DNA of 64,000 nucleotides from Glycine soja (taxonomy: Eukaryota; Streptophyta; Magnoliopsida; Fabales; Fabaceae), in contig NC_041003.1 of the NCBI RefSeq assembly GCF_004193775.1, forward strand, positions 45,575,611 through 45,639,610, in the 5' to 3' direction. This document shows, piece after piece, positions 13,701-25,311 of this stretch (within the stretch, counting starts at the first letter, position 1; each line of letters opens with the position of its first letter). The notes under the pieces are model-generated. The model was not told the DNA's origin. It did no database searches and worked only from the letters and a program-made list of their open reading frames with translations. Both the position numbers and the translations under genes were made by a program.

Positions 13701-14841
13701 TTAAAATACAAATGATTGTGGTTATAAATATGAGTTTAAGTGTTGATATGAGGGCAAACATTATAATATTTTACTAAGATCCTACCATTGTCATTTCTTA
13801 TAAAATAAAATTTAACATTATAATGTATTATATATATGATCTTCAAGACTCAATTATTTTTACTGCAAATAGTAATTAATAATTTAAATTTTAATATACA
13901 TATAGGTATTTATCATAAAATTCTTATTGCTTTTAATTCATAATTTTTAATTCAATTTTTTCATATGTTAAAAATTTAAAATATTTTATTACTTTATATA
14001 TCCACAAATCAACATACATGAAATGCGTTGTAACTAGGAACTTTAATTTTAGATTGCTTGAAATATCATTTCACAATAATTATTTATATTACAACCTTAC
14101 ATAAGACATAATTATTTTTTATTTCTCTCATTTATTATATCTTAAAATCCATAATCTATCAGATATATAATCAACTACTATATATAATTGGAAAACAATA
14201 ATTAATAATTGATTAAGTGCCTTCCAAAAAAACAATTAATAATTAATATATTATACTTTAATTTTAAATAGTTTTTAATACAACTATAAAAATTATTTCA
14301 ATATTTATTATTTTATAAAAAAATTCATATACAATATTTTCCGTATATGACACAAATTACACACCCACTCTAGTATTTACAAATATCAAACCACAGATCA
14401 TCAAAAACTTGAAAAGAATGAAGAAAGAGGACCATCGTGAAGTTATGAAGATTTTTTCAAAGTTTACAAAATATATACTTCTTTAATTAAAATCAGAATA
14501 TTCATTATTAATATTTATTTTAAACTATTTTAAGACAAAAACAATAAATTATTAAATTAATATACTTACAAAAGAAAACTAATTACCGTGAAAGGGTTGA
14601 AAAATTGCTTCTACCAATCTTAGCTTATATACGGACCGCCCATTGATCTCCAACCACGTTATTTGATAAATGTTTATAAATGATTGCGACACTTTTGATT
14701 TTAAAATTAAATATATAAGTATTTCTTTATTTATCGATCATTAGTAATCTTAAAAATATAAATTATTGCACTTGTAAAACTATAAACAAACTATTAATAC
14801 CAAATTAATTTAATAATTATTGCACTTATAAATAAATTTTT

Positions 14842-14843
<2 letters not shown>

Positions 14844-14883
<40 letters not shown>
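14844..14883. repeat. (AT)n microsatellite, about 20 units
   Basis: Uninterrupted AT dinucleotides; likely polymorphic in length. Confidence 0.9.
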
Positions 14884-14885
<2 letters not shown>

Positions 14886-15439
14886 ATTTAATTACTTAAT
14901 AAAAGAAAATTATTGAAATAATAAAATATAATTTTAGTATTTAGTGTATATATATTTAAAAAACAAAATAATATTTTATAATTATTTAATTAAAAATAAA
15001 AGTATTTTCTTAAATCAAGCCTAGATTTATAATTAATGAGAATGAAAATCACTTTACATGTCACTTTCGATGACAAGCTTCCTTATATTTAGATTTTTGG
15101 CAGTTACTATCCTAGTACTTTTTTTTCTTTGGCAGAAAGCAGCTAACTAGTGACTAAACGTAATTGTAGATGTTTTTAGTACTATATTTTTTTTTTATAA
15201 ATTCATAATTTTCATAAAAATATTCTTATTTATGAATTTATATTTTTTTAATGAAATTGTAATTTCTGATGAAACTTTTTAAAAATTTTCTTCGCAAGGC
15301 TTTCTTATAAGCAAAATAATATTAATGTTAGGAAAAATAAAATCACTGTAAAAGTTATGCAAATGCTGAGCAGCCAAAAAAAAAAAAACATGTTATACAA
15401 TCAAATAAAACAGTATACCCCATATTAATCTTAACAACA

Positions 15440-17251
15440 CCAACCACCCAATACAAAGCATGTTTGACAATTCCAAACCTTTACAGAATATGAAAAGGAA
15501 GCATCAAAACTCAGTTTCCTTGGGCAACAAAATTTATTTGTAATAATAATGGTACTGCTTCTTTTATCAAACTTGTGAGAGTTAAATCCTTGGGCAACAA
15601 AACTCAGTTTCCTTGTGAAATTTTCTGATACTAATATCTTCCTGAAAACTAAAAGCCTGTGATAGGTTGCAGGGTGATTTTCAAGTTAGATTCTTTAGCA
15701 TCACAAGAGAGAAGTATGTGATATAACAACAAAATAACTTGCAAAAGTGCATTGTAATTTCTTACAGAAAATTTACTTATACAGACAAGGTCCATCTAGG
15801 CAAATACATACACAAGCTAGGAAGAATAGGTTATAGAAAACTTCTCAGGTTATCAAACAATACCTTCTTCTTGATAAACCAAAAATTTTTTGTTAGGAAG
15901 AAACAAGAAAAACAAAGATCTAATGCAGGATAACAGACATTCGGAAAAAATGCAACATTCTTCCAATTTCAAAGCACTAGTATGTTTGCCAATCAGATGC
16001 AAAGTAAACATAAAACAATCTTAATTTATAGCAGTCTAAAATTTTGGAACATATTAGCATACATTGGCTCAAAGTTACTTAACAGTCTATATGAATCAAT
16101 CAACTGAAGCTACACCTACTGAAATCAACACCAACAATTTTGCTGCGACACACCTCATAAACAAGAGATGGTGCTTCATGTTGTGTCCTCCTAGAGAGGC
16201 ACTTCAAGGCAAGTCAGTTTTTAGGTGGGAAAAAAGAGGATTGAGAAGTGTAACACACACCATCAACCCACGCCCTTGACTTAAATTTGGAGCATGTTGT
16301 CCCTCATTGAAAGTTTCATATATGGGAAGTGCAATGTTTGACTGACTTTTGAGCAAACTCTTTAAATGATTCTTGTGCATCAATTGTTCTGAAAAAGTAA
16401 AAAAAAAAAAAAACCTCATGTGAATAATCCATGATGTTAGAGATCACTTTGTGTGTTTAACATAGATGCATACCCCAAATCTCCCAATGAAAAAAAGTGT
16501 TTACGATAGTAAACATGAGCAAAGGCAAAGCATGAATATCAATTATCAAGTTATCAAGCATTTAGAAGTCAAAATACAACATTTGCAATGCAAATTGCCA
16601 AATACAACGCTGCTTAGTAAAATTATAAGAATTTGTTTAAAAGAATCATGCTTTGGAAACTAACTATCAACTTAAAAGCTTGACGAGCAGTTTGACTAAA
16701 TGTGAAATTTAATTTATTATTTGCAAACCCACTTTCTCCGAAACAAATATAAAATATTTCCAAAATAAGCTATAATCCAAACATTCAAAATATTTTTTCT
16801 CTGTAAACACTCCAGAACAACAGAATAAAAAAGTAAAGGGAAATAAAATAAACTTTCCCATGAGTTAAAATTAGTTTATACATGAATTAAAATCAGTTTA
16901 GACTGGACCCTAAATAAAATCAGCTTTTGATGAAGCTTCTCTCATTTAGCTTCTTTAAAAAAATTGATTTTAACTTGTGAATAAGCTAATCTTGATTTAT
17001 GAAATAAGTTTTTCTTTTCTTTTATTTTTTGTGCTTTCTGTTCTTACAAGTATAAGTATTTCCAGAAAAGCTTATCCAAACACGATCTAACTTTTAATCA
17101 AAATTAATTTTGCAAAAACTCAGCTCAACAATAATGATATTGTGATGATACAAAAAACTTTCAACAAATACTTAGAAATATTTTATGGCATACGAGCAGA
17201 AGGTTGAACGGGAAGAGATAAAGGAGATGATTGAGGAGAAGATGAAGCCAT
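15440..17251 (-). pseudogene. Decayed partial duplicate (exons 1-2) of the adjacent DRB gene
   Basis: A minus-strand copy of the first part of the double-stranded-RNA-binding gene at 18513-23971. The exon-1 copy starts at the ATG at 17251 (MASSSPQSSPLSLPVQPSA, then a GT donor), parallel to the intact gene's MASSSSEPPPPVP. The exon-2 copy lies at about 16393-16150: QLMHKNHLK, then a one-base loss, a compensating gain, IALPIYETFNEGQHAPN, and further frame slips before the remains of the dsRBD helix. Flanking intron 2 also matches: about 15500-16140 parallels 21860-22610, including the words GGGCAACAAAA...TATTTGT and CAAAGCACTAG.ATGTTTGCC. No copy of exons 3-5 is visible. It cannot encode a working dsRBD. 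Confidence 0.75.
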
Positions 17252-17689
17252 GCAAGGGTGAGTGAGTGAGAAGACAATGTAAAAGGAGAAGTTTCTCACG
17301 AAAGTTTTCTGATAACTGCCGTGTCAGTGTCTTCATGTTTTTCTTGTTTCTCTTTTTGGTGCATGAAGCCATGAACCCCTCTACTCGTACCATGAGAATG
17401 GGAAGATTCAAAAATAAATAAAAATACTACTTTTTTTATAAACAAAATGCTGATTATACTTATTTTACTATCTAATAAGTGTTACTTTAAATCAAATACT
17501 TAATATATTGAAATTAAGAAATACGCCACGCGGAACAAGATTGCTAATTATCAAAAACTTATTTAATTTCAAGAATTGCACGATGATATCTTCTTTCTAT
17601 TGAATTTAATTTAATAATATCTCTAATTATTAGCAATATTATTTTGAATTTAACTATTATATTTTAATGTTATAAATCCGATTTATAAA

Positions 17690-18130
17690 CTAGCCTAAAA
17701 AAATGGTTCAACAATATAGAAAAACCAATTCCGCTCTTAAAACCGATTTAAAATTAGTTCTGCACTAAATTGGTTTAGAATCGATCTAAAACCGGTTCAC
17801 CAAAAATCAAACTATTTTGTCAAATAAATTAAAAACCAAACCATAAAAATTGTTCAATGTGGTTTGGTTTACCAAAACATGCACAACTCTATTTGTTAGT
17901 ATCACTAAAACCAAAATAATAGGCTTAACACAAAAAATTGATTTTAAAAAATTTAACTGGATAAAAGAAACCAAATTGTTAAAAAAAAATGGATTTCAAG
18001 CCGGTTCAAAACTAATTTTGTTTTAAAACTCGATTTAAAACCAGTTCAGTTTAAAATAAGTTTAAAACCAATTTAGAATTGGTTCAGTTCAAATATCAAA
18101 CCATTTGTCTAATTCAAAAGAGTTTGGAGT
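17690..18130. repeat. Degenerate minisatellite-like repeat of an AAAACCGGTTC-type word
   Basis: Words such as AAACCGATTTAAAA, AAAACCGGTTCA, AAAACCAGTTCAGTTT and ACCAATTTAGAATTGGTTC recur irregularly and partly as inverted copies. It may be a degenerate satellite or a transposon subterminal region. No coding content. Confidence 0.4.
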
Positions 18131-18512
18131 AAAAGTTGATGACTAAATTCAATTTGATTTTAAAAACAAAAAAAAAAATCATGCACACTCCTAATTGAGA
18201 TAAATTTATCTTAACTTTTACCCCATTCAAAATTTTAATAAGTACATTTATTTAAGTTCAAATCCAACCAATAATATATGACACCATTAGGTAAACATAA
18301 AAATCAATTTTAACATGATATAATATAAAGTTTGAACCCAAAACATGTAAGACCTGGGCTTAACAAACAAAACCGGCCACTAAAGAAGGATTTTAACAAC
18401 AGTTCCTAAATTTTAACCAGGAACTACGGTTTTCTCTCGATGAACTTTAGTCTTAAGAGTTTGCAACATACACAAGAATTCCATCACACTTTACATTTCT
18501 CTACTGTGCCAC

Positions 18513-18800
18513 CTATAAAGAAGGGACTTTGTTCATGGGAGCTGCCGTACAAGGAGCGACCTGAATCATGGGAGCTGCAATGCAAGGTGGGACTTGGTTC
18601 ATGGGAGCTGCAGTGCGAGGAGGGACTTGGTTCATGGGAGCTGCAGTACGAGCATAAAGTTGGTTCATGGAGGGACTTGGCTCATGGGAACTGCAGTAAA
18701 AGGAGGAACTTGGTTCATGGGTACTGCAGAACAAGGAGGGACTTGATTAATGAGAACTGCAGTACAAGGAGGGACTTGGTTCAGAGAAACTGCAGTAATT
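18513..18800 (-). repeat. 33-bp tandem repeats encoding an 11-residue motif
   Basis: About nine units of a 33-bp repeat, on the minus strand of the form ACTGCAGCTCCCATGAACCA..., encode TA(V/A)PMNQVPPC and variants (TAVSLNQVPPC, TAAPMNQVPPR, IAAPMIQVAPC, TAAPMNKVPSL). The unit after the fourth has lost 16 bases, which changes frame; units on both sides keep their own open frame, the downstream series ending in its own TAG at 18515-18513. Confidence 0.85.
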
Positions 18801-19026
18801 GGTAACCTGCAAATTTTCACAACAGAACAATCAATTAATCACAAGACACGTCCACAGCAGAAGAAAAAAACTAGCTTTGCCTCCCAAACAAGCAAATACA
18901 TGTACATATCTATCCAGCTTAAATCATGTCACATTATAAATCCACCAAAACAAGTATTACATATAACGTCCCTCACTACATAATACAAACACAAACTTCT
19001 TTTATCCAGGTACAAGCTTTGGCATT

Positions 19027-19260
19027 TCACCAATGAAACAAAGATGATCTCAACAGATTGTAAGATGAAATGCATGTTCCTTCCTTCCTCTTCTTAAATG
19101 GCTTGTTGCGCTTTGGCCCCACGTCATGCACTGCATGCTCATAGAAATCACCATTTGCAAATCCTGGTCCTTTCCTCGATCTCCCATTCCCAAACAGATC
19201 AAAACATTCAGTCCCAAACCAGAGATAAACAAACCCTAGAAAATTATCCTTGGGCTTCAT
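19027..19260 (-). CDS. Hypothetical 77-residue open frame inside DRB intron 4
   Basis: Begins MKPKDNFLGFVYLWFG at 19260 and ends at a TGA at 19027, with a basic stretch (KRNKPFKKRKEG). It is preceded on the minus strand by a pyrimidine-rich, leader-like stretch. It resembles no family I know and lies wholly in the intron between DRB exons 4 and 5. It could be a retroposed fragment, a first exon of an unrelated transcript, or chance. Confidence 0.2.
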   Translation of the reverse strand: MKPKDNFLGFVYLWFGTECFDLFGNGRSRKGPGFANGDFYEHAVHDVGPKRNKPFKKRKEGTCISSYNLLRSSLFHW

Positions 19261-19429
19261 TTCTCAGCAATTGAGCATCGAAGCTTTTGGATTCAACTCC
19301 TTTGTGAAATCAAACTTTGATTGCAGAACAGATAGCGGCAAGGTAAAGTGAGATAGCATTGGAGGGGAAGTGTGGTCAAGGGAGAGGGGGGCTATCAAAT
19401 GTCAATTTTTTGTATATGAAATCGAATTT

Positions 19430-20190
19430 TGGTTCGTTTTATGATTTTCAAATTTTTGTTTGATGCTGGTGCAACAAAGTGTATTAGAATTGTAGAATTA
19501 ATGGGAATTGTTATGGAGATGATAGAAGTTCACAGTTTGAAATTTCTCAAATCAAAGAGAAGCATTTTTTCTTCTCTTTATGACTGGACGAATCATCTGA
19601 GTTTGGCACTAAAACAAAAATAGAATATCTTTATGTCACTATGATCTATGTTGGAAGTCTGCTAGGAAGAAAGATGTAAACCCGTGAAGGCACTCAAATA
19701 TCAGAGGGTAAAAGTGCTAGGTTGGTTCCAGGCATGACACTAAAAATGTAAAGATCAAAAAAGGAGGCAGCAGATAACATTATGTAGGAATCTCGGGGAA
19801 TTCAAAATGTGAGTCGACGTCTTTTAACTTGTTCTGTTTTGTGTTAATTTGAAGTAATTATAACAGAATCTCAGAGTGGAGGACAAGTATCAAAATGCCA
19901 AAGGGATAAATTTGTGTAGGAGAGCTTTGTGCAGTATTCAGAACCAGTCAAGTGTGGCAATTGCAGCTATGTTACTGGTTTTTGTATATGACCATGTGAG
20001 GGTTAGGGGGCCTTTATGTATTTTCTGTAGCTAGGGGGAGTGGCATTGTGCGAGGGGGCAAAGAATTGGATCTGTAAAGGGGTAGTTTACTATGTGCTAA
20101 CTGAAAGAAGTTTTATTCCATTCTTGTGTGATGTAAACATCATAATTAATGAAAAAGCTTGATTGCTTCCATTCTCTACTTCCATTCAAC
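19430..20190 (+). mobile_element. Possible LTR-retrotransposon remnant
   Basis: In DRB intron 4. One frame reads FLFDAGATK near 19445, faintly like a retroviral-type aspartic protease motif, and 19990-20190 carries G-runs (AGCTAGGGGGAGTGGCATTG) followed by TAATTAATGAAAAAGC, similar in style to the end of copia-type LTRs. No pair of LTRs was found. Low-confidence inference. Confidence 0.22.
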
Positions 20191-22003
20191 ATAATTTCAA
20201 CATTTAATCATATTGTAGAAACATGTGGTAATTATAAACTTGGACTCTCAAACTGAGAATAGTTTATGATAAAATAAGAACTACTCTCGTGAACACTAAC
20301 AAGCTTCCCAAAAAGAATATCACATCTAAGCACTAACAAGCTTCATACTAACAATATTCAGGGACACAATTTGTAAAACCCAAAAAGCATAAAACACCAA
20401 ATCTCTTCCTCACGTGCACTAACACCACTCAAAACGTGATGTCACTTCTACAAAACTGCATATATCCACACATAAAAATATCCCTGACATACATCCAAAC
20501 CAGAACCACAAAACTGCATAAAAATCCTCAACACGTAAACACACCGGGTTCTTATCCTCCTCTCAAACCCTCCAATATCACAAACTAAAACCAGCAACAA
20601 CCTTACTGTATATATTATTAATATTCATTGCAAGTTCACCTCACTGGGAATTGACTAAAACAAAGCATTAACAATTTAACATTCATCTGAACAATGCAAA
20701 CTTCAGAAATTATGGATAGACAAGGGAAACATGTAGAATAAATGCTAAATAATTATTTTGTTTGCAGAGACAGTTACTCAGTAACATAAATGAGGGGGAG
20801 AAAAGACTCAAGAAAATAAATAGCAAAGGAAGCAAAAGAAACACCAAAAAATAACAGATATGAGATTGTAGAAACTTACGGCGGAGTCTCCAACCGTAAC
20901 TTCTTATTATTAGACTTCTTCTTGTTCTTTTTCCGCTTTTTTGAAGTTGAACTATTATCAATGGAATGTTCTGAACCTGGTTGCAAAGACACATTATTGG
21001 CTTCAAGGGAAGATTCTTGTTTTATCATTTGGAGTTCTTGACATGTGGAAAGCATCTTAGAAGACTCAGGAAATTCAACTTTAGCTTCAATATTCTTATT
21101 ATTATTATTATTATCAAGCACGGAAGCTGTAACTCCTGTATCTCTATGACCCAGTGTAACAGAGATCTGTCCTGTATTTGTTGTGGATAACACTGCACTA
21201 GGCTGTAACAGAGGTGGTCCCTTTCCTTTGATTGCATCATAAAATGTAGACTTTGACTTAATAATCTCAATGAGTGTAGTTCCTGAGGTAGAATCACCTG
21301 CATTAAATGGTCATTTAGTAGATAAGCACATTGCTACCTAAAAAAGCTATTGTAATAAAGCATACACATAAGCATACCCATAATGGAAAGAATAGCAGCC
21401 TTTGTGGCTGACTGCTCAGCTTCCTTTTTTGTTCTAGCTGGATCACCGGTGTAACTTGTACCATTGAAAACTAAAGAAGTTTTAAAAACACGAAGCACCC
21501 CTCCTAGCTGTTCCTGAACGGTGTCATATGTAGGTTGCACATGCAGTTTATCAGCATACTCATTCATGATAGACTTGGAAAATGGAGAAATCTGGAAGAC
21601 GATAACAAGAGTCAACATTTTACATAAAGATAACATTGAATGATAATACCAAACCAAACCAAAATGAAGCAATAACAAATAATTAAGAATTAATGCTATT
21701 TCACCAGCAATTTATTTTTTATAAGTTGGCAATGAATTGTTTCAACAGTAATAAGCACTTAATATTAAATCGCTTTTCCAAGACAAAAATTTAAGAATGA
21801 TTACTTCAAGCTATACAGGATTAGTTTAAATCATTAACAAAGATAAGGAAGGATCTACACTCTAGTTCCATTGGCAACAAAAATTATTTGTTGTAATGAT
21901 ACTTCTTTTGGATCAAACTTGCATGGTTATCTGATACTGTTACCTTACCTGCTGAGAACCAAGAACCTCTGCAACATGATACAAGATGATCTTCAACCAG
22001 TGT

Positions 22004-22140
22004 TGTTAAATAGCAGAATGGCATGGCAGATTTTTTGCCAACCACCATAGGCAATTTGTGAAGGGAAGCCCGCCATAAGGCGCAATGGCGTGTTTATATA
22101 GTGGAATTTCAGCCTTCCACCATGTTCTGCCATTAATAAC
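22004..22140. repeat. Legume dispersed repeat in DRB intron 2
   Basis: A stretch with the words AGCAGAATGGCATGGCAGATTTTTTGCC and CATAGGCAATTTGTGAAGGG (partial quotes) and CGCCATAAGGCGCAATGGCG matches my recollection of a common legume transposon-derived element. The related GC-patterned stretch at 23060-23190 (GGTTTCACCACAG, TGCGGTAAGTTG) may be another. Recognition only; no search was possible. Confidence 0.3.
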
Positions 22141-23971
22141 AATGTCCTCAACTAAGATTCTCTATCATTACAAGAGATATATATCCAATAAAAATATAAC
22201 ATTGCACAACTTAATTTATTATAGAAAATCTATTCAAATAGAGAAGATCCAACTTAACATATATGTACACTAACTGAAAAATATCCCAGGTCATTAGACA
22301 AAACGTTTTTCTATCTAATAGACAACAATATTTTGTTAGAACAAACATGAGAAACTACATTACATCTAAGGGAAGATAGCAGACATTTTCACAAAAATGA
22401 AACAAATTATTCTAATTACTACAAAGCACTAGGATGTTTGCCCACCAGATGAAAAGTAAGCATAAAACAAGCCTAACATATAGGCAGAGTTCAGTGTCTA
22501 GACTATAGAAAATTATTATTAACAAAAATTACCTCAAAATTACTTAACAATTCTAACATGGTCAATCAAATCGAAATTGCACCTACTGAAAAATTGAGAA
22601 CAACAAATTTTAACACACCTGCTGATTGACAAGAGAGAGTCCTTCATCTCTGGTCCTCTGAAGCATACCTTCCAAAGCAACTCTAGCAGCATCCTGTTCA
22701 GCAGCTTTTTTCTGGGAAAATGTGGATTGGGAAGCGTAACCCATCTCAGTCACCCACACAGTCGACCTAAACTTTGGAACATGATCCTGTCCCTCCCTCA
22801 TTAACAGTCTGATACACAGGAAATTTAATGCCTGACCTTGAAGTAAACTCTTGTAAACGATTTTTGTACATCAAGTGTGCTGGAAAATCCCATGAGAGCA
22901 ATTCAGATCATTAGCGATCTCTTTATGCATTATACATAGACACGGGTAAAAGACTCTGAATAAAAAATGTGTGACGATAGCAAACAACTAAACATAAACA
23001 TGTGCAAAGTAAGCATATCAGTTAACTTATCAAACATGCAAACACAACAATGGTAACATGATTCTAAATTTGGGTTGTGGTTTCACCACAGTCCTTGACA
23101 TTGCAGAAAATTGTGAAAAAATGCAGCTGATGCAACCAATTGCGGTAAGTTGAAAAACCTTCCGGTTGCAGATGGCAATTCAGAACCATGATATGTAAGG
23201 TAAGGAAAACAACCAAATACATTCCACAATAATGCTGCAAACAAAAATTATAAAAATCATTTAAAAATAATAATCATGCTTATGAGTTAACTAATTCACT
23301 TTAAATTTTACCAAACATTTTTCAACGTGGTTTTAAGGAAAGGGTGTCCATGACAGCTATATCCGCTGCAACATCAAGGTTTTGAGCTCGATTGCAACTG
23401 CAGCCGCATTTACCCACAATTTCCAGCAAACACAATTTAAAACCTTGTTTTTAAATTCTTTTGTTTTTCTTTTTTTGAACGGCAAAAGAAATTTTATTGA
23501 GACCAACTAATACGAAAGCACAAGACTGTATTAGAAAAATTACAAAAGCAAGGAAGGCTCTGTAAAAACATGGCAGCCATATCCTCCACAAAGTCTCACC
23601 AGAACTCAAAAAGCAAAGGCTATGAAACGTTTTTCACTACTTCACTTCCTAATGAAGCACAAAGCCATGAGCCTAATTAAAACCCACAATTTCGAGTATC
23701 GAAAACCTATGGAAATGGAATCCACCACACACAAAAATACCACTGCTGTTGCTGATTCTGACAGAGTTTCCGCAAACCATCCTATCCATTTTGAGTCAAA
23801 ACTATATATATATATAAAAAAAAAACATTCAAAATCAAATGCAGCAGAAGAATAACAATAATACGGTTGGTTTCGATGCTAGTATGTTGAAGAAATGAAG
23901 GACTTACGAGGAGGGTGAGAATGAACGGGAGCAGGAACTGGAGGTGGAGGCTCAGAAGAAGACGAAGCCAT

Positions 23972-25311
23972 GGAGTTCCTCACTGGCTAGTGTTGAGAGA
24001 GGAAAATTAAAGGGTAAGAATTGTGCTGTACCCTTTTATAGATTCACCGGTCAATCAATTCAAGAGGTTCCACTCACTGGTAACTGCTAAGTTCATTTAA
24101 AATGCAGGAAATCTATTCTTTCTTAGAATAGCATTAAAACATGGTTCAATTTTGTTTTTTTATTCAGGGATTGATTGTTCTTATTGACTAGTATTCAAAA
24201 TATTATAACTTCTTTATTTTTTTTCTAATTTTATCCTATATTAATTTTATTGATTTTGTGATTTTTTTTACTAAGTTTATTAATTTTTTTAAAAATCATT
24301 ACTATTTATTATCCCATAGTCAAAATTAATGCAGGAAGTGAAGATATTTTTAGTAAAATTGTTTCAATAAATAATTTGTTTATTGCTACTCCTAATCCGT
24401 GTTAAATATTATACATTTTGAAATACAGGGAGTAAATCCTTATTACATTTCATTCCAAAAAAATAAACCCTTACTACACAAGAATGATAAAACCATATGT
24501 TATTAGCCACTTGTAATAAAAAAAAATGTTATTAACCATGTAGTAAAATTTCAGAGTGAGTCATTATGGCATAAAAACTTTTGTCATAAATTTTTAAAAT
24601 TCAATAAGTTATTATCTTTTGAATATATATATATATGTCGAAAATTACTTACACAATTTTAGTATTAATTTTCACGGAAAAAAATGTCACTAATCATATT
24701 TAGAAATTTTCTCTCAATCATTTTTTTTTACTATTTACAAGATGCAAATTTGATATTTTACTTAAATGAAATTGATTTTTTCATTAAAAAATTATATATA
24801 TTTTTTAGATTGTTATACCAATATTGATTAGAATACCAAAATAATTAAATATATTTGATTATGTTTACAATAATTTATTTTGTTTTTAAAAATATAATTT
24901 TTTTTATTTTATGATTTATTTATTTATTAATTTTATGTATTATATTATAATCATGTTGTGTCTTATCCTTTTTAAAACTTATCAATTTTTTGTTTTCATA
25001 GTATTAGTGTGAATTATTCATCAACTAATTATATTAATGATCAATCTTCATCTATTCAACTTGATTTGTTACCTTTTGTGAAATCTCTCATTCTAATCAC
25101 ATATTTCTTATTTACAAGACTAGAATATGAAATCGTATATAAGGGGATCGACTTTCCATTTTAGATTAAATTAAAAAAATGAAAAAGATTAAAAACTAAA
25201 ATTATGAATTTTATTTTAAAAAAAAAAACTATCCAAACAATTTTTTTACACTAGTTTTGAACTATTTTTTTGTTATCAATGTTAGAATGGTTTGACTTTC
25301 CTAAGAACTTA
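23972..25311. other. Intergenic region upstream of the DRB gene
   Basis: Contains the DRB leader and promoter (first 100-200 bases; no clear TATA box) and then very AT-rich sequence. No gene is visible on either strand. Confidence 0.5.

Larger units (their letters stand above)
9712..15400. other. AT-rich intergenic region without recognisable genes
   Basis: The first 200-300 bases are the kinase leader and promoter. Beyond that no open frame or splice pattern supports a gene on either strand. Contents: (TA)n tract at 10721-10740, a short direct duplication of GCTAGTTAGGGTTTAAA around 11540-11595, an isolated ACACGTGG G-box near 12033-12040, and a roughly 20-bp word (CATTGATCTCCAACCA) that recurs at about 12103 and 14642. 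A long (AT)n tract lies at 14844-14883. Several weak AT-rich palindromes look like old MITEs. Confidence 0.55.
18513..23971 (-). pseudogene. HYL1/DRB1-like double-stranded-RNA-binding protein gene, frame disrupted
   Basis: Five exons on the minus strand: 23971-23908, 22879-22619, 21591-21378, 21297-20880 and 18806-18513. Exon 1 gives a Pro-rich N terminus; exon 2 encodes dsRBD1 (YKNRLQEFTSRSGIKFPVY ... FSQKKAAEQDAARVAL); exon 3 dsRBD2 (NEYADKLHVQPTYDTVQEQ ... TKKEAEQSATKAAILSIMG); exon 4 an acidic/polar region ending in the basic nuclear-localisation-like KKRKKNKKKSNNKK; exon 5 an array of 11-residue repeats of the TAVPMNQVPPC type. HYL1/DRB1 proteins partner Dicer-like 1 in microRNA processing in the nucleus. 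Two lesions are seen. A GGAG/GAGG 4-bp duplication at 22791-22798 shifts frame inside dsRBD1, and translation stops at 22769-22767 after about 58 residues; without it exons 2-3 join in phase. A 16-base loss in exon 5 brings a stop at 18667-18665. If exon 4 is not spliced, a TAA at 20878-20876 ends it within the donor site. Either a recent pseudogene, a null allele, or a sequence error at the first lesion. Confidence 0.75.

Noticed and set aside
18440..18805. Plus-strand open frame of 121 codons with a repeating SWELQC-like pattern
   Set aside because: It is the antisense shadow of the minus-strand 33-bp repeats, whose minus-strand frame joins DRB exon 4 in phase.
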